This document shows, in pieces, positions 1 through 11,858 of a stretch of 64,000 nt of DNA. Both the position numbers and the translations under genes were made by a program. The stretch comes from Polyodon spathula (Eukaryota > Chordata > Actinopteri > Acipenseriformes > Polyodontidae), in contig NC_054558.1 in NCBI RefSeq assembly GCF_017654505.1, positions 15,084,765 through 15,148,764 on the forward strand. Direction: 5' to 3'. The notes under the pieces were generated by a model. The model was not told where the DNA came from. It made no database searches and was given only the letters and a program-made list of their open reading frames with translations. Every line of letters starts with the position of its first letter. The first letter of the stretch is position 1.

Positions 1-671
1 ACAGTTCAGAGTGAAAAACAGCTTTTTATTTGGCTGGGTTGCGTGCATGCAACTCTTATATAATAAGAACAGGCTCTACACACCAATGTGTAATGCAACG
101 TTCAACAATGGGGTTCAGTCCCGAAATAATAAGACACAAATATAACACACACAAACAAACACTCCACGGTCACAAATCCAGAATGCTCTTAGTGTAGGTG
201 GTGAAATACAATTATTGTGTACAGTGGTGAAGTGAAGTGCGGGTTTGGAAACTGATTTCTATCAATGGCTCCCGATAGTTTAGCCGTCTAACAATGACAA
301 ACAAAACAATTACTAAACAAAACACAAACGCTCAGGGTTAGTACACTGCTTCTTCTTCGTATGTCTGTTCGTAACCATAACACAAGGAATAGAGTGCTTG
401 GCCACATCCCCTGATATACCTTTCAGTCACGCCCCCTTCGGTAGCGAGTGCAATCACGTATCCTCCAATCCGTGACTGAAACATTGCCTACCGCATTAAG
501 GCAATGACTTTTGGTATTGTGACTCCGCCCCCTGTCTGGATGGCCGACTTCCGACTGAGCCTGGAATGAACTGCCAAACCATCCAGTCCGGAGCACACTG
601 TTCCTGTTATACAGCCCCCTCACAAGTCGGGAGGGAGATTGTTGACTGGGATTCATTTGCTGTCTGTCACA
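1..671 (-). mobile_element. LTR, family 1, copy A (cut by window edge)
   Basis: Read on the minus strand, this begins TGTGACAGACAGC at 671 and matches three other copies in the window (23.2, 35.1 and 42.5 kb). The shared blocks are a GATTGG/CGCC-rich promoter-like stretch, a short A/T box and an AATAAA-type poly(A) region near the window start. By comparison with copy D, roughly 60 bp of the far end lie outside the window. The internal part of an LTR element would lie to the left, so this may be a solo LTR or one end of a longer element. The short reading frame inside it is not a gene. Confidence 0.8.
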
Positions 672-800
672 GGTAGTAAATTGATACTATTTCCCTCATA
701 AAAGTTTCCCATAGTAAAAGCATAATGTAATACAGCATGGGCATGGTAGAGCATGGGAAAGCATTGTAAAGTACAGAGAGCTATGGCAAACTGTAGTCAA
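672..800 (-). repeat. Inverted-repeat element with ATGCTTTAC-type interior, partial copy
   Basis: Minus-strand sequence shows the terminal block CTTTTACTATGGGAAAC followed by TTTTATGAGGG, preceded by degenerate repeats of the ATGCTTTACC type. The same end is seen at about 9.0, 21.7, 31.5 and 63.7 kb. LTR copy A starts about 40 bp beyond its outer end. Confidence 0.6.
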
Positions 801-879
801 TGCATAAAACAGATTAAACCTTTTGGAACGAGCAGAGCCCACCAGTTGCCCCCTACTAGGAAGATATAATTTAATAGGA

Positions 880-1085
880 CTTGTCCTTTTTAAATATTCC
901 TAGTGTTTTAGATCTTACTATTTCACCTGGTAGGGTATTCCATGCATTTCTATCTCTGTGTGGAAAATAGTGCTTCCTTACATTCTAAACTTCTACTCAT
1001 CATTCATGAATGCCCTCTTTGAAGTTATGTCTTGGGTTAACTTTACCTCGGATTTTATAGACTTCAATCAAGTCGGTTGGGGTAT
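880..1085 (-). repeat. CR1-type LINE fragment, diverged
   Basis: The order of short blocks (a TTCCATGC block, then CTGTGTGGAAAATAGTGCTTCC, then a GACTTCAATCAAGTC stretch) matches the reverse complement of the C-terminal and 3' part of the CR1 copies at 14.7 and 54.2 kb. It is heavily diverged and has no reading frame. Confidence 0.5.
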
Positions 1086-2374
1086 ACCACTGCACTTGTG
1101 TGATGGATTGCATATGATTGAATAAGAGATTATTAATGTATGTATTCGGAGAATACTGAGATGCTGTATTTAGTCAGCAAGGAATCTCAGTCGAGTAATA
1201 TGTTTCTCTCATAGGTACTCATTTACATATATACCCTTGTAATATATTCTTTATTAAGTATCTTCTTAGGTACAGTACAGGATTATTAGTCATCTGGGAC
1301 ATTATGATGTCTGCAGCTTGTCTTGTGGGGAAAATACTATTAATAATGTAAACCAATATGAGGGAAAAGAATGCCTCGTAAATGAAGGGGAACCAAACTC
1401 AATTCCTGCTCTTTTATTTTTTTCTCTGAAGCACTACCATAAAATAATATATCGCTAATAAAAAATCTTAATGAGAGAATTGATTTTCAAGACAGGCACT
1501 CTTATTTCACTTGTAGCAATGCATGACTGCAAGATGTAAAAAAAAAATACATGAAAGCAGGCATTTTAATTTACTGCAACATTGTGGTTTTGCTCTGAAC
1601 AATTTATTTTTTTTATGTACCTGCGTATTTGAATTCTCGGTCTGTAAAGAACTGCAAGACTGTCTTCAGGGCTAGCTTATTAAATTTCCAATCAGAGTCT
1701 GCTCTGCAATAGTAGCTATAAAGCACAAATTCCCTCTGTGTAACAATCTGAGAAGCACATAACCAGTAGAGGGAAATTGAGTATTCATTTGCACTCATTC
1801 AGGGAGTTAGCGGTAGCTTTGAGTTATAGCTAAGGCTAAGGTTAGAGAAAAAACATTCAAGGAAAATTAACACTGAGCATTTAGAAGACATGACATTTAT
1901 ATTTTAATTTTTTGTTTGTTTTAAAGCTCCAGAGCTTTATGCGTTATATGGTTAGAAATAACTATCCGATTAGATAGTTGTTAGAGCTTCAGGTTTGGCT
2001 TTGTCACTACTAAGCTTGAGGGAAGCAGTAGAGGTAATTTGTGCTTCATAAGTCCTGAAGTGCAGTAAATCTAACACAGGATTACATTTTAATTAAGGCA
2101 GCTCTCTTTATCACAGGTTCTTCAGGTAGACAAATGTTTTTTTTTGTTTAGTTTTTTGTTCAGTGCAGTTCAAGATATCATACGTGAGATTGCTGATTGA
2201 ATTTTTTTTATTATAAGTGAAGTGGCGCAGCTGGGCTTGAATCCTGATGAGTTTGGAGGTCTCAAGTCAACCTAATCCCTCGGGGGAGATTTCTCAGCAT
2301 CACAAAACAAGTAACCCTTTTGACACAACTAGACTGCTGCCAGTCTGAGCTTGAGTGATGACTTGGACTGAAGG
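1086..2374. other. No gene or clear repeat seen
   Basis: AT-rich unique-looking sequence. Short open frames carry no recognisable motif. The stretch near 2220-2300 contains weak tRNA-promoter-like words but not enough to call a SINE. Confidence 0.5.
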
Positions 2375-2740
2375 CTGTTCAGGTCAGGAGTGAGGTGTGC
2401 TCAGGTCAGGACTCAGGTCAGGAGTGAGATATGTTTTTTGTCAGGGGTGAGGTGTGTTCAGGTCAAGAGTGAGGTGTGCTCACGTTAGGGGTCTGATGGG
2501 CTCAGGTCAGGGGTAAGGTGTGCTTAGGTTAGGAATGAGGTGTGCTCAGGTCAGGGGCTAGGTGTGTTCAGGTCAAGGGTGAGGTATGTTCAGGTGAGGA
2601 GTGAGGTGTGTTCACATTGGGGGTGTACAGGTCAGGGGTGAGGTGTGCTCAGGACAAGGTTGAGGTGTGCTCATGTTACAGGTGAGGTGTGTTCAGGTGA
2701 GGAGTGAGGTGTTTTCAGGTCAGGGGTGAGGTGTTCAGGT
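2375..2740. repeat. Diverged minisatellite, about 22-bp unit
   Basis: A unit close to GTGTGCTCAGGTCAGGGGTG plus AG is repeated about sixteen times with many substitutions and a few deletions. The units vary in AGGTCA, AGGTTA, CACGTTA and AGGTGA forms. The divergence indicates an old array. Confidence 0.9.
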
Positions 2741-3567
2741 ATTCACATGAGATCCAAGAGGAGTAGCTATCATGGAGTCTTATGGTGCAGGCTGCATGTT
2801 AAAACAAGGGACATAACTATTAGAAGTACTTCTTGTCAAAACAATTAAAATATGTTTATTTTTAAGCACTTCTTGTGATTGAGTGATTAAACTGATGGAT
2901 GCATTACTTAAGACCTAGCATTTTGTTATAAACCCAGATAACAGAAATTTTGAACCTCAAAGTGCTGCTGTTTTCTTTGATTGCACCCATTCCTTAGTTA
3001 GCTTTATGTGATGAGTAAATATATTAGCAATGTTCTATGAAGAGAGGCCAAGAACTCCTGATTGAGAAGGTTGTGTATAAAAACCACTAAACACAGTTGC
3101 TCTACAAGTAACCATGCTGTTGTCTCTTTAAAATCTGTTACACTATATGACCTTTTAATTTATTACATATGCAGAATGTGTTGTATGGAACAAAGAGAAA
3201 CTCTGGTTAAAATGACCTTGGGGAAATTAGGGCCAGCGCTGTTGGAATGTACAGGCATTAGAATGAATACAAAGCTGTTTCTGAAGAGACCTCAGCCATT
3301 ATTACAAAAGATAGGTTTCTCATACTGTAGGATGCATGGTGTCTGTCTGAACCTAAGTATTACCATAGAACTTCTAAAATATACAAAACAGATCAGCAGT
3401 CTCTCCTTGTTTGAGTATAATTATATTGTAATAAATTACATTTCCCCCTTGCCCCCCTCTACCCCCCAGTCCTGCGAATACAGAGACCGCTAACTTTTTC
3501 CAAACATTTACTATAAACTATTATATTATCTAAGTCTTTGGTCAAATTATACCTAAGCTTGTTAGTA
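2741..3567. other. No gene or clear repeat seen
   Basis: Unique-looking AT-rich DNA. The 143-codon open frame at 3062-3493 has no domain, no good start context and a cysteine-rich, low-complexity composition. It is treated as chance. Confidence 0.5.
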
Positions 3568-3699
3568 CCCTGTGATGGACTGACATCCCGTCCATGAAGT
3601 AGTCCTGCCTTGTGCCTTGTGCCTGCCGGGTTAGGCTTCAGCTCACCGCGGTGACCCTGTAAAGGATTAAGTGGTTAATGATAATGTATGGATGGATGT
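3568..3699 (+). repeat. L2-type LINE 3' tail
   Basis: The sequence runs TGTGATGGACTGACATCCCG, then a GCCTTGTGCC block, TAGGCTTCAGCTCACC, a GACCCTG word, GGATTAAGTGGTTA and a terminal ATGGATGGATG. This is the well-known 3' tail of fish L2 elements and of SINEs that share it, ending in an ATGG-type microsatellite. Only the tail remains, so the parent could be either. Confidence 0.85.
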
Positions 3700-6600
3700 C
3701 AGTACCTAAAACTGTATTATTGTTAATGTCCTTATCAAAACAAAGGAGCATACCATTTTGCAGTCCAAAGGTGAAAAAAAAAACAGTTTACAAGTGCAGA
3801 CTGTAACTTTTGAAGGGAACGTGAATAATCAGGATTCATTTTTTCTTCTTTATTTGCTGCCTGTGTGGTTCCTTGACCAATTTACCTCCTGGAGCTTATT
3901 GAGTCAATGATACCCCCTCCCCATAGACACATAGGGGAGAGCCACACATACAGACTCCAGTGCCTAACATTGCAGCCTTCTATCCCAGCTAAAAAGTCCA
4001 CCCAAGATGGTGTTGAAGCCTTACAGATTTATTTTGTGAAAAATAGAGTATTCTTGTCAGTAAATTTTTACTGTTCTTTTGAAATTGTGAAAACACAAAC
4101 GGTAGAGGCATTGCTCCACCAAGTGTGCAACAGAAGACACTATAAAAGACTGGGTCAACTGGACAGATTAACTTAATAAAAACAGGAAAACAAGAAGCAC
4201 TTTGTCTTCATCAGACCTAGCCATCATGCTGTGATATCCCAGTGTGAAAAACAGATGCATTTTTATAGGTTACTGTATTTGATCAATTAAAACATTCATC
4301 TTTTTTTCTTTCTAGAATCTGAAAAATATTTCAGTGGGAACTACCTTTATAAATGAGCCCGCTATTCCCAGTTGCCATTTTATAGATTTCTCATTAGGAA
4401 AGAGCCCAGAAGCTCCATTTGCATTCTATTGATTTTACCATGTAATTGCAAAACCCATTACGGACTGGGAATCCATTGAGGAGCTAATTTTTTTATAATA
4501 ATTACAGACTGGCAAGGGGCAGCTTGGAAGTTTTGTCTTGGTGGGATGTTTGGGGGGAGGAATTGGCAGAGATAAAGGCACATCATGGCTTGTTACTCCA
4601 AACTGTATTTTGTAATAAGAATTCTTAAAGTTCTAAAATAAATAACAAGCAAATCTGAAGGTTATTTTGTGGTTCAAAGATTGGGCCTCGGGTTTCAGTA
4701 ATATTGTAATACTTTCCTTGACTTCTTTTTTTGTGCAACTGTAGTACATTTCACTTGACTAAAAATAGGAACTCCAGGATACCTTTTTTGTTTATTGCTG
4801 GGCTGATCAATAAAATTAAACACCATTTTTAATTTGAAGTTAGGAATGAAGATATGAATGCGTCATTCTAAGGTATATAATCACAGGGATCCTTAGAAAT
4901 GGAGATATATGACACCATTGGTGGATATTGAGCAGGTCATTGTTTTAACGATGAGTTACTTGATACAGAATTTGTGTATTTCATTTGAAATCTAGTAAGA
5001 CATTTTTCAAGACGGATTCTATTTTCCTCAACAAAATAAAGTGGGCTATGTTTTCACGTCATTCTTTCCTTCTATTTCCTCACCAGTCTTTGGTGTGATA
5101 TGGACTGGATTAAAGCCATCTTGTTGAAATGTCCTGTCTACATGATGGGCTTTTATTTGTGTGGATGTATGTCATTATTTTAGGTACTACTATTCAAACA
5201 TTTCAACTCCCATATACTTGAACTAACATAGTTGTCATTTTTTGTGTTGCATTGCTATTGACTGATGTGCTTTTATGAGACATTGGTCTTAATTTACCCT
5301 CTTTCTCATGGGCCATGAGTTTGTCATCTCAATCAATGATTTTAGGCACCAGCTCTGTTGGTGCTTTAGTAGCTTGAAAGCAAGCAAAACCGAGGGATTA
5401 CAGATAAAAAGGATTAAAGATTAAAAATAAGTGTTCACTGTTTCTCTACTTCACAGTTCAGTGAACCTTTTGCGATAAGAAAATAAATCTTGTTTTAACT
5501 GTCTACACTGTACTATCTTTGACTCGTTCTGTTTCATGAAACATGAAACGATAAGATGTTTCAATTATTTATAAAAGTCTTTACTGATAGCAGATGGGGT
5601 GGAAATGCCACTGTCTAATGTTCTTTCATATACAAGGTGTCTCATGATAGTAATTTAAAAAGACTTCACATCTGACTCACAATCATTTGAAGTCACTGTA
5701 TGTCAATAATAGCTCAGTGAAGCTGTATGGCCCGCTGGTTTTGGGCCCAGGACATTCTAATCTTGAGTCTCAGCACCAGAAACACTAGAGAACGTTATTT
5801 TGCCTTCATGTGCATCTGCTCATCCAGCTGTTAAATTGATAGAATTAGAATGACATCGACTCGAAGTAAAGCTTTTGTTCTAGGCCACCATGGGTGAATA
5901 ATAGATTTGTTCTCATAACCTACCAAACACTCCACACACGTTCCCTTTGGAGCAGTGATTCCAATCAAACTCATTGACTCATTGCGTCCATCTGTGCCTC
6001 AGCCTGCAAACACTCCCATTAGGGTTGTACTCTTTGTGATGAAGGCTGGTGAGGCTGACATGATCCAGGTCTCCCTGTATGATATCTTATTAAATCCTTG
6101 TTAGTGTAATATATTTCAAATACATTCTTTACTTATAAGTATGGCTCTTGTACATAAATCAACAGGGTGAATGGGAAGGATGTACAGTGGGCTATGTTTA
6201 TAGGGGCGGTCTTAGGTAATTGTACAGGCAGAGAAGGAGTTGTCACAATAAGAACATTGTTTTTATGAACATTTTTTGGGTGCATTTGTAATCTGGTAGC
6301 TGTACTTTAAAACATATTAAGCAAATGGCTAGTTTATACTGTCACTGTATATACTGTTTGGGACTGAAGAAGGGCAGGCTAGGGTATTTTTTCTCTGTCC
6401 TCAGCTACCAGTGTACATGCAGGCATACAGCTCAAGGGCATTTCACAGGAACCTACATGCATTGAGCCAGACTCTCTCCACGTCTGGACCAGGCATTGGT
6501 GTGATGTGATGGTATTTACAGTTGTGCCAGTCTCGGCACTGGGTAATAATGTGGCGTGGTTTACTGTTTACGTTTAAAGTTTAAGAGAAAACAAGCTTCA

Positions 6601-8128
6601 CAGAATACAGCTCTGCCATTCTGCTGACTTAGGTATGTTTTCCCAGGCCAGGCAGCAGCCTTAAACATCATCATCCACCAAAGAATTCACTAATTACAAC
6701 ATACATTATGACCATTATGACCAGATTTTGGCATGTGGGTATCCATACATTTCATGCATGTAATAGCCATTAACTGATTATGTGCTGATCGCTCATTTTG
6801 TCCTCAAGTTTAATGTCTGCATTGAAATATTTCTCCACATTTAAATTAATTTCCCATCTTTTGGTACACTTCAAAATACTGGCACCATGTATGATTCAGT
6901 GTACATTTCCTAATATTCACAACATTTACTGAAGCAATTCTTTGATTTGGAGGATAGACAAGTACTCCATACATTATTAACAGTAGACGATGTCTTTGTT
7001 CCTCCAGTAAGTCTACTCACAATCATAATACTGAGTACGGTCCTTGCTTTTCTGAAAAATATCATGTAGGCCACATGTTGAGCCGCCATGTTGAGAAGGT
7101 CATGGGAAGAGCCCACAGCCTGTGAGCCAGCTTGCCTTGAGCAGGTCCTGTGTATTGGGTTGTGTTTTGTAGTAACTGTGAGCTTTGGACTGCTACTCCA
7201 TTATGTTTTCTTTTCTCTACTGCCCTGTGGTAGTTTCATTGTAATATTTCATGCTGCCAACTTACCTGGGCCTGTCATAGATGTGCCTGGCAAATTTAGA
7301 TTTGTGTACCTTGTACATTATTAGAAACAATGTCTTGAATGAAAACGACTTCTAGTCAAAACGTTTGTCATTTAATTTTATCACGTCAAACATTTCTAAA
7401 TTCAGCCCGGTTGAGTGTTTAAGAATTAAGAATGACCTTTCAGAAGACAAAGGCAAAGGTTCTAGCCATGTGAAATCCCTTGAGCACTGAAACGACAAAA
7501 GCAGACAAATGCAGACAATTCCAGCTGTGCTTTCAGTCATCTTCAGGGCCTTTCTTCCTGGGTAAGGGTGGGCAAGCTGACACTATCCAGACTGCTTGCT
7601 ATCTGTGGAGTAAGCCATCTGAACAATGACAGTTGGAGGTACTGCAAGAGCACGTCTGCAGTATCCATTTAGGGGACTTATCTCACATTATATTTTATGG
7701 TTCATTTGGTAAATATTCTGCTGCTGAATCTAGCTGGATAATGGTCCCAGTGATTTATGGTAATGTAAATAACTTTGGTGAACATACCGTAGATTTATAA
7801 ATGGTTAATTTATTATCTACAGTGTATTAGCATATAAAGACATTTAGTAGAGGATTGTGCACACAGCAGGGCATTCACAGTGAAAGGATTTTACATGATC
7901 AGCAAACAAATAACATGCCACAAACCATTAAGAATAATATGTCTACTGCAATATTAAAAGGTTAGAAGTAATTTATCATTTAATAGGGAACCCTCAAAGG
8001 TGTACTAATGCAAGGCTTTATAATTAATGAGCATCACAACATTCTCATAGCTCCTTGTTTGTTAGGCTATTGATCTTTTTGCTATTCACTTTGACTCAGG
8101 GGAATCCTCAGCTCTATAGGTAACTTCC
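3700..8128. other. Unique-looking non-coding DNA
   Basis: No gene, RNA gene or clear transposon end was recognised in this 4.4-kb stretch. The open frames here (for example 3907-4176 and 7088-7324) are short and motif-free. The part at about 4330-4530 resembles a conserved non-coding element (see findings). A weak tRNA-like stretch near 5710-5770 was not strong enough to call. Confidence 0.5.
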
Positions 8129-8623
8129 TGTGCTTGCAGTAATATGATTCCTTCTGAAGCCTGTGCTTGCAGTAATATGATCCCTTCTGAAGCCTGTGCT
8201 TGCAGTAATATGATCCCTTCTGAAGCCTGTGCTTGCAGTAATATGATCCCTTCTGAAGCCTGTGCTTGCAGCAATATGATCCCTTCTGAAGCCTGTGCTT
8301 GCAGTAATATGATCCCTTCTGAAGCCTGTGCTTGCAGTAATATGATCCCTTCTGAAGCCTGTGCTTGCAGCAATATGATCCCTTCTGAAGCCTGTGCTTG
8401 CAGTAATATGATCCCTTCTGAAGCCTGTGCTTGCAGTAATATGATCCCTTCTGAAGCCTGTGCTTGCAGCAATATGATCCCTTCTGAAGCCTGTGCTTGC
8501 AGTAATATGATCCCTTCTGAAGCCTGTGCTTGCAGCAATATGATCCCTTCTGAAGCCTGTGCTTGCAGCAATATGATCCCTTCTGAAGCCTGTGCTTGCA
8601 GTAATATGATCCCTTCTGAAGCC
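8129..8623. repeat. 33-bp minisatellite, 15 nearly identical units
   Basis: Fifteen head-to-tail 33-bp units start TGTGCTTGCAG and contain a TAATATGATCC core and a CTTCTGAAGCC end. Units differ almost only by T or C at one site (GCAGTAAT against GCAGCAAT); the first unit also has ATTCC in place of ATCCC. Since 33 is divisible by three and these frames lack stops, both strands read as an 11-residue repeat: MIPSEACACSN on plus and LLQAQASEGII on minus. There is no sign that either is translated. A decayed unit (TGTACTGTACTTGC) follows at 8624. Confidence 0.97.
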
Positions 8624-8821
8624 TGTACTGTACTTGCTTTTAACTTTGCTGGTTAAGTGTTACTGGACACACTGCAGTGTTTACATCAGTTACTTATGGT
8701 TGTTGCCTGTCTTTCTACAATATCCTTTTCAGCACAATTGCAATTGTTTCAATGTTATTAATGCACATATTTGTTTATAAATCAGTTTCGAACACGTATT
8801 TTCATCTCATGTTGGGTTCCT

Positions 8822-9032
8822 GCCTTATAAAAGCTTACCACAGTTAATTAGCATGGTCATTTTCCCATGGTTTAACAATGGTTATGCTATGTATTTACAC
8901 AGTTTGTCATTTTTTAATATACTTTACAATGCATCTCTGGACTTTACAATGCTTATCTGTGTTATACCATGCTTTCACTATGCTTTACTACACTTTGCTA
9001 TACTTTTACTATGGTGAACTTTTATAAGTGTG
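8822..9032 (+). mobile_element. Inverted-repeat element (MITE-like), near full length
   Basis: The left end reads CCTTATAAAAGCTTACCA and the right end reads TATGGTGAACTTTTATAAGTG. The right end reverse-complements to CACTTATAAAAGTTCACC, so the termini form an imperfect inverted repeat of about 20 bp. The interior is a chain of degenerate ATGCTTTAC-like words. It encodes nothing. Partial relatives lie at 0.7, 21.6, 31.4 and 63.7 kb. An LTR starts directly at its right end. Confidence 0.65.
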
Positions 9033-9845
9033 TGTAACAGGGAGAGATCTGTGCTGACTCTGCTGGCGTGTTCACGGGCTGCAGGAAGAGGGCGGCAGTC
9101 GCCCAACAACCGCCTGTGAGTCATGGCAGTGACACGGGGAGGTGGGAAAGTGTGAGTGTGGACTTTCCCCCTCTCTGAATGGCCGAGAGGCGGGTCTTGG
9201 GTGATTGTCGGTCCTATAAAGTAACGCTCTGTTGTTTCCTCAGGTCTGCCCACTTAGACGCGCTAAGGGTGCGGACCCTTTGATTCAGGACCGGGAATCA
9301 GCGAGACAGAGAGAGAGAGCGGGGAACCCTTGGGCAGACCCCGGCGTATTGTGGAAGAGCAGGCGAGATAGCCGAGAGAGTAGGACGGTGATCCGGGTCG
9401 TGCGGGTAGCGGCGACCGGGATAACGCTGCCGAGTGCAGCACCTTTTGTTTGTAGTTTTATTACTGTTTTATTTTCCCTTGTTCTTTTCGCCTTCTGTTT
9501 TCATTATTATTTCTTTGAGCACCTGCGAGTGCATTTGAAGGTCGTGTACCAGCTGTGGTATTTCCGTGGTGCTGTCTATCATCGTTGATAGGCAGCCCAC
9601 GGTCAACAGTGCCCTCTACCGGAGGGAAAAATTACAGGGAAAGGAAAAGAGCCGGCTTAAAATAAAACTGGGCACCTGTGTGGTGTTTTCCAAATACACC
9701 TGTCTGTCTCCTTGTCAGTGAATTACCCACACCCCTTCCACAGTGTGCCACTAAATTGTCTTTGTGCATCATCACCACCCTGTCTGGTCCGAGGACGCAA
9801 AATAAAAGGGGAGTAACTCCAATATGAATATTCATGTCTGCCACA
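9033..9845 (+). mobile_element. Solo LTR, family 2, CpG-rich
   Basis: It starts TGTAACAGGGAG and ends GTCTGCCACA, so it has TG...CA ends with a short imperfect inverted match. Inside are a TATAAAGTAACG promoter-like box at about 9216, a CpG-rich leader at 9240-9440, and two AATAAAA signals near 9660 and 9800. It is far richer in CpG than its surroundings. No clean 5-bp target duplication was found (GTGTG against GGTTT), so the exact ends are uncertain. No internal region adjoins it. The open frames inside it have no recognisable protein motifs. Confidence 0.65.
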
Positions 9846-11793
9846 GGTTTTTTTTTTATTTCTTTCTCTATGAATTCATAATTTGATTGGTTTTTCTGAA
9901 ATGTTTACTGCTATGCTGTTTTAACCTCTAGACATATCAATGTTAACAATCCATTTGAATGGTCTTAGATTATAGCCCATTTTAATACATTTGTTATATT
10001 GCATATATATTCTAAACATAAACTATGGCCTAAATCGAAGTTTAAATAATGTTATATATCTTTTACATAACAACCTGCTGCACAGCCCCCTCCAATTCTC
10101 TACAGCGGTCCAAAGAAATTCATTAAGATCATGGCATGAAAGATATTTACCAAGGCTTCTCACTGATTTTTTTATTTTATGTTGAATACATATTCTGTCT
10201 TTAAAAGTTGTACCAGAAAAACAATTAAATGTGTTTTTCATATGGGACATCCCAATCATTTAACTGATCTCTAAAATCGTAGCAACTCAAATTGCACAGT
10301 ATTTAAACACCTGTTGACCCCTTCTACAGGGTTAGGTGTGAGGAGCCTAGATTCTGATTGCGGTAACTTGCTGTGACCCTTTGAAGGTGCAAGTGAACTG
10401 AATTAAATATACAAAAGATAACATTCCCAGGAGGCTGCCTTGCTTCTGTTTTTTAAAATATCAACCATGTGTTATTCCAGTTGTTTTTCTTCTATATTGG
10501 CCATTGGCCATTAAAAATACTAAAAGAAACAAAAGTAATAAATTCAATGACACACTTTGACTAGAAATCTTTCTCATTGTCTTCAGTTGAACGTTTATCA
10601 TATCATTAATCATGTTTTGTTTAATGCGTCTGTGCTTCTGATGTGTACATTACACTGGTGAAAAACAGTGCTAATTTAAACAGGAACTGGGGGCCAGAGT
10701 GACATACACACAAAGAGGGTAAAATCATTTAGCATGCTAAATATAATGGATTGAACAACCAAAAAACACCTTGGAGCTAGAAATCTGCAGCAAAGCCTGT
10801 TCTAGAGAATATCCCATCACTGTCTCATGAAATATCAGGGCACGCATGTTACAGTAAACATAATATGGATTCTGATCGTATTTACTGTGAGTTGATTACC
10901 CTTAAAATGACATCTGTGCAAACATATCAGTCATAGGCAATTGCAAATCCCTTCATTCACTACTGTACAATTTTACAGCCAAGTCATTACCATGTACATG
11001 AATCTCATCAATGTGCTTGCATCTCCTTAAGGAAGAGAAGAAACCTTGTGAAAAGTTCATAAATAATCTACAGTCGCGGTTTATTAATTGCTGCTGCTAG
11101 TGAGCCTTGCTTCTGTGTTCAATAGTATTGAATAGTTGTATTGGATGATAGCGTGTGGAGAACCACAGGGATGAAACCCTCCTAACACTCTCCTGCTGAT
11201 AGACGATGCTTGACATCAGTGGAAAACAAGTCAGAATGGATTTTCTCAACAGGATGTCCTCTCCCCATATTATAGTGATTTGTGAATTAAACACTTAAAA
11301 AAAAAAATCATGTTAAGGTATCCAGTTTTTCGATCTATAGGTATTTAATAAACAATGTGATTATTTAAACGAGCGATAATCAAGACATTAAAATAATTTG
11401 TCTTACTTTGTAGAAGAAGTGTTTGTATTAGTATTATGAGACAGCTTTTCAGTGATAAACTGGTTCAGGAATTACAGATTTTTTTTTTAGGTATTGCACA
11501 ACCCTATCAATACAAAAATGAAATAACAAAAACATATCCTGCTGCTTCCTGGTACGACTTCTGGGCTGTGGGTCTTGATTTCAGATAGAGCATTTAAGTA
11601 ATATTGACCTGGAGCACAGGGTGTGATTATATACTGGGGTGAAGCAGCAGCATCATTAAACTATAACACTGTGTATGGCATGTCTCCTTGTCATGAATAA
11701 GTGACAAACGGTCTTCCACACGCAATCATGTAAGTACACTGAAGAAGGCACTAGCTGAAACATCTACTTGATAGGGTTACCTTATAATGCTGC
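9846..11793. other. No gene or clear repeat seen
   Basis: AT-rich unique-looking DNA with a few A/T runs. The stretch at about 10310-10400 has blocks reminiscent of interspersed repeats but could not be assigned. Confidence 0.5.
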
Positions 11794-11837
<44 letters not shown>

Positions 11838-11858
11838 TAATAATAATAATAATAATAA
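11794..11858. repeat. (AAT)n microsatellite
   Basis: AAT repeats with one small interruption, passing into an A-rich tail. Confidence 0.95.

Noticed and set aside
3062..3493. 143-codon open frame as a possible gene
   Set aside because: No domain, low complexity, and no splice or promoter signs.
8086..8656. Long open frames on both strands across the 33-bp array, apparently a repeat protein
   Set aside because: They follow automatically from a stop-free unit whose length is a multiple of three. There is no start context, domain or flanking exon signal.
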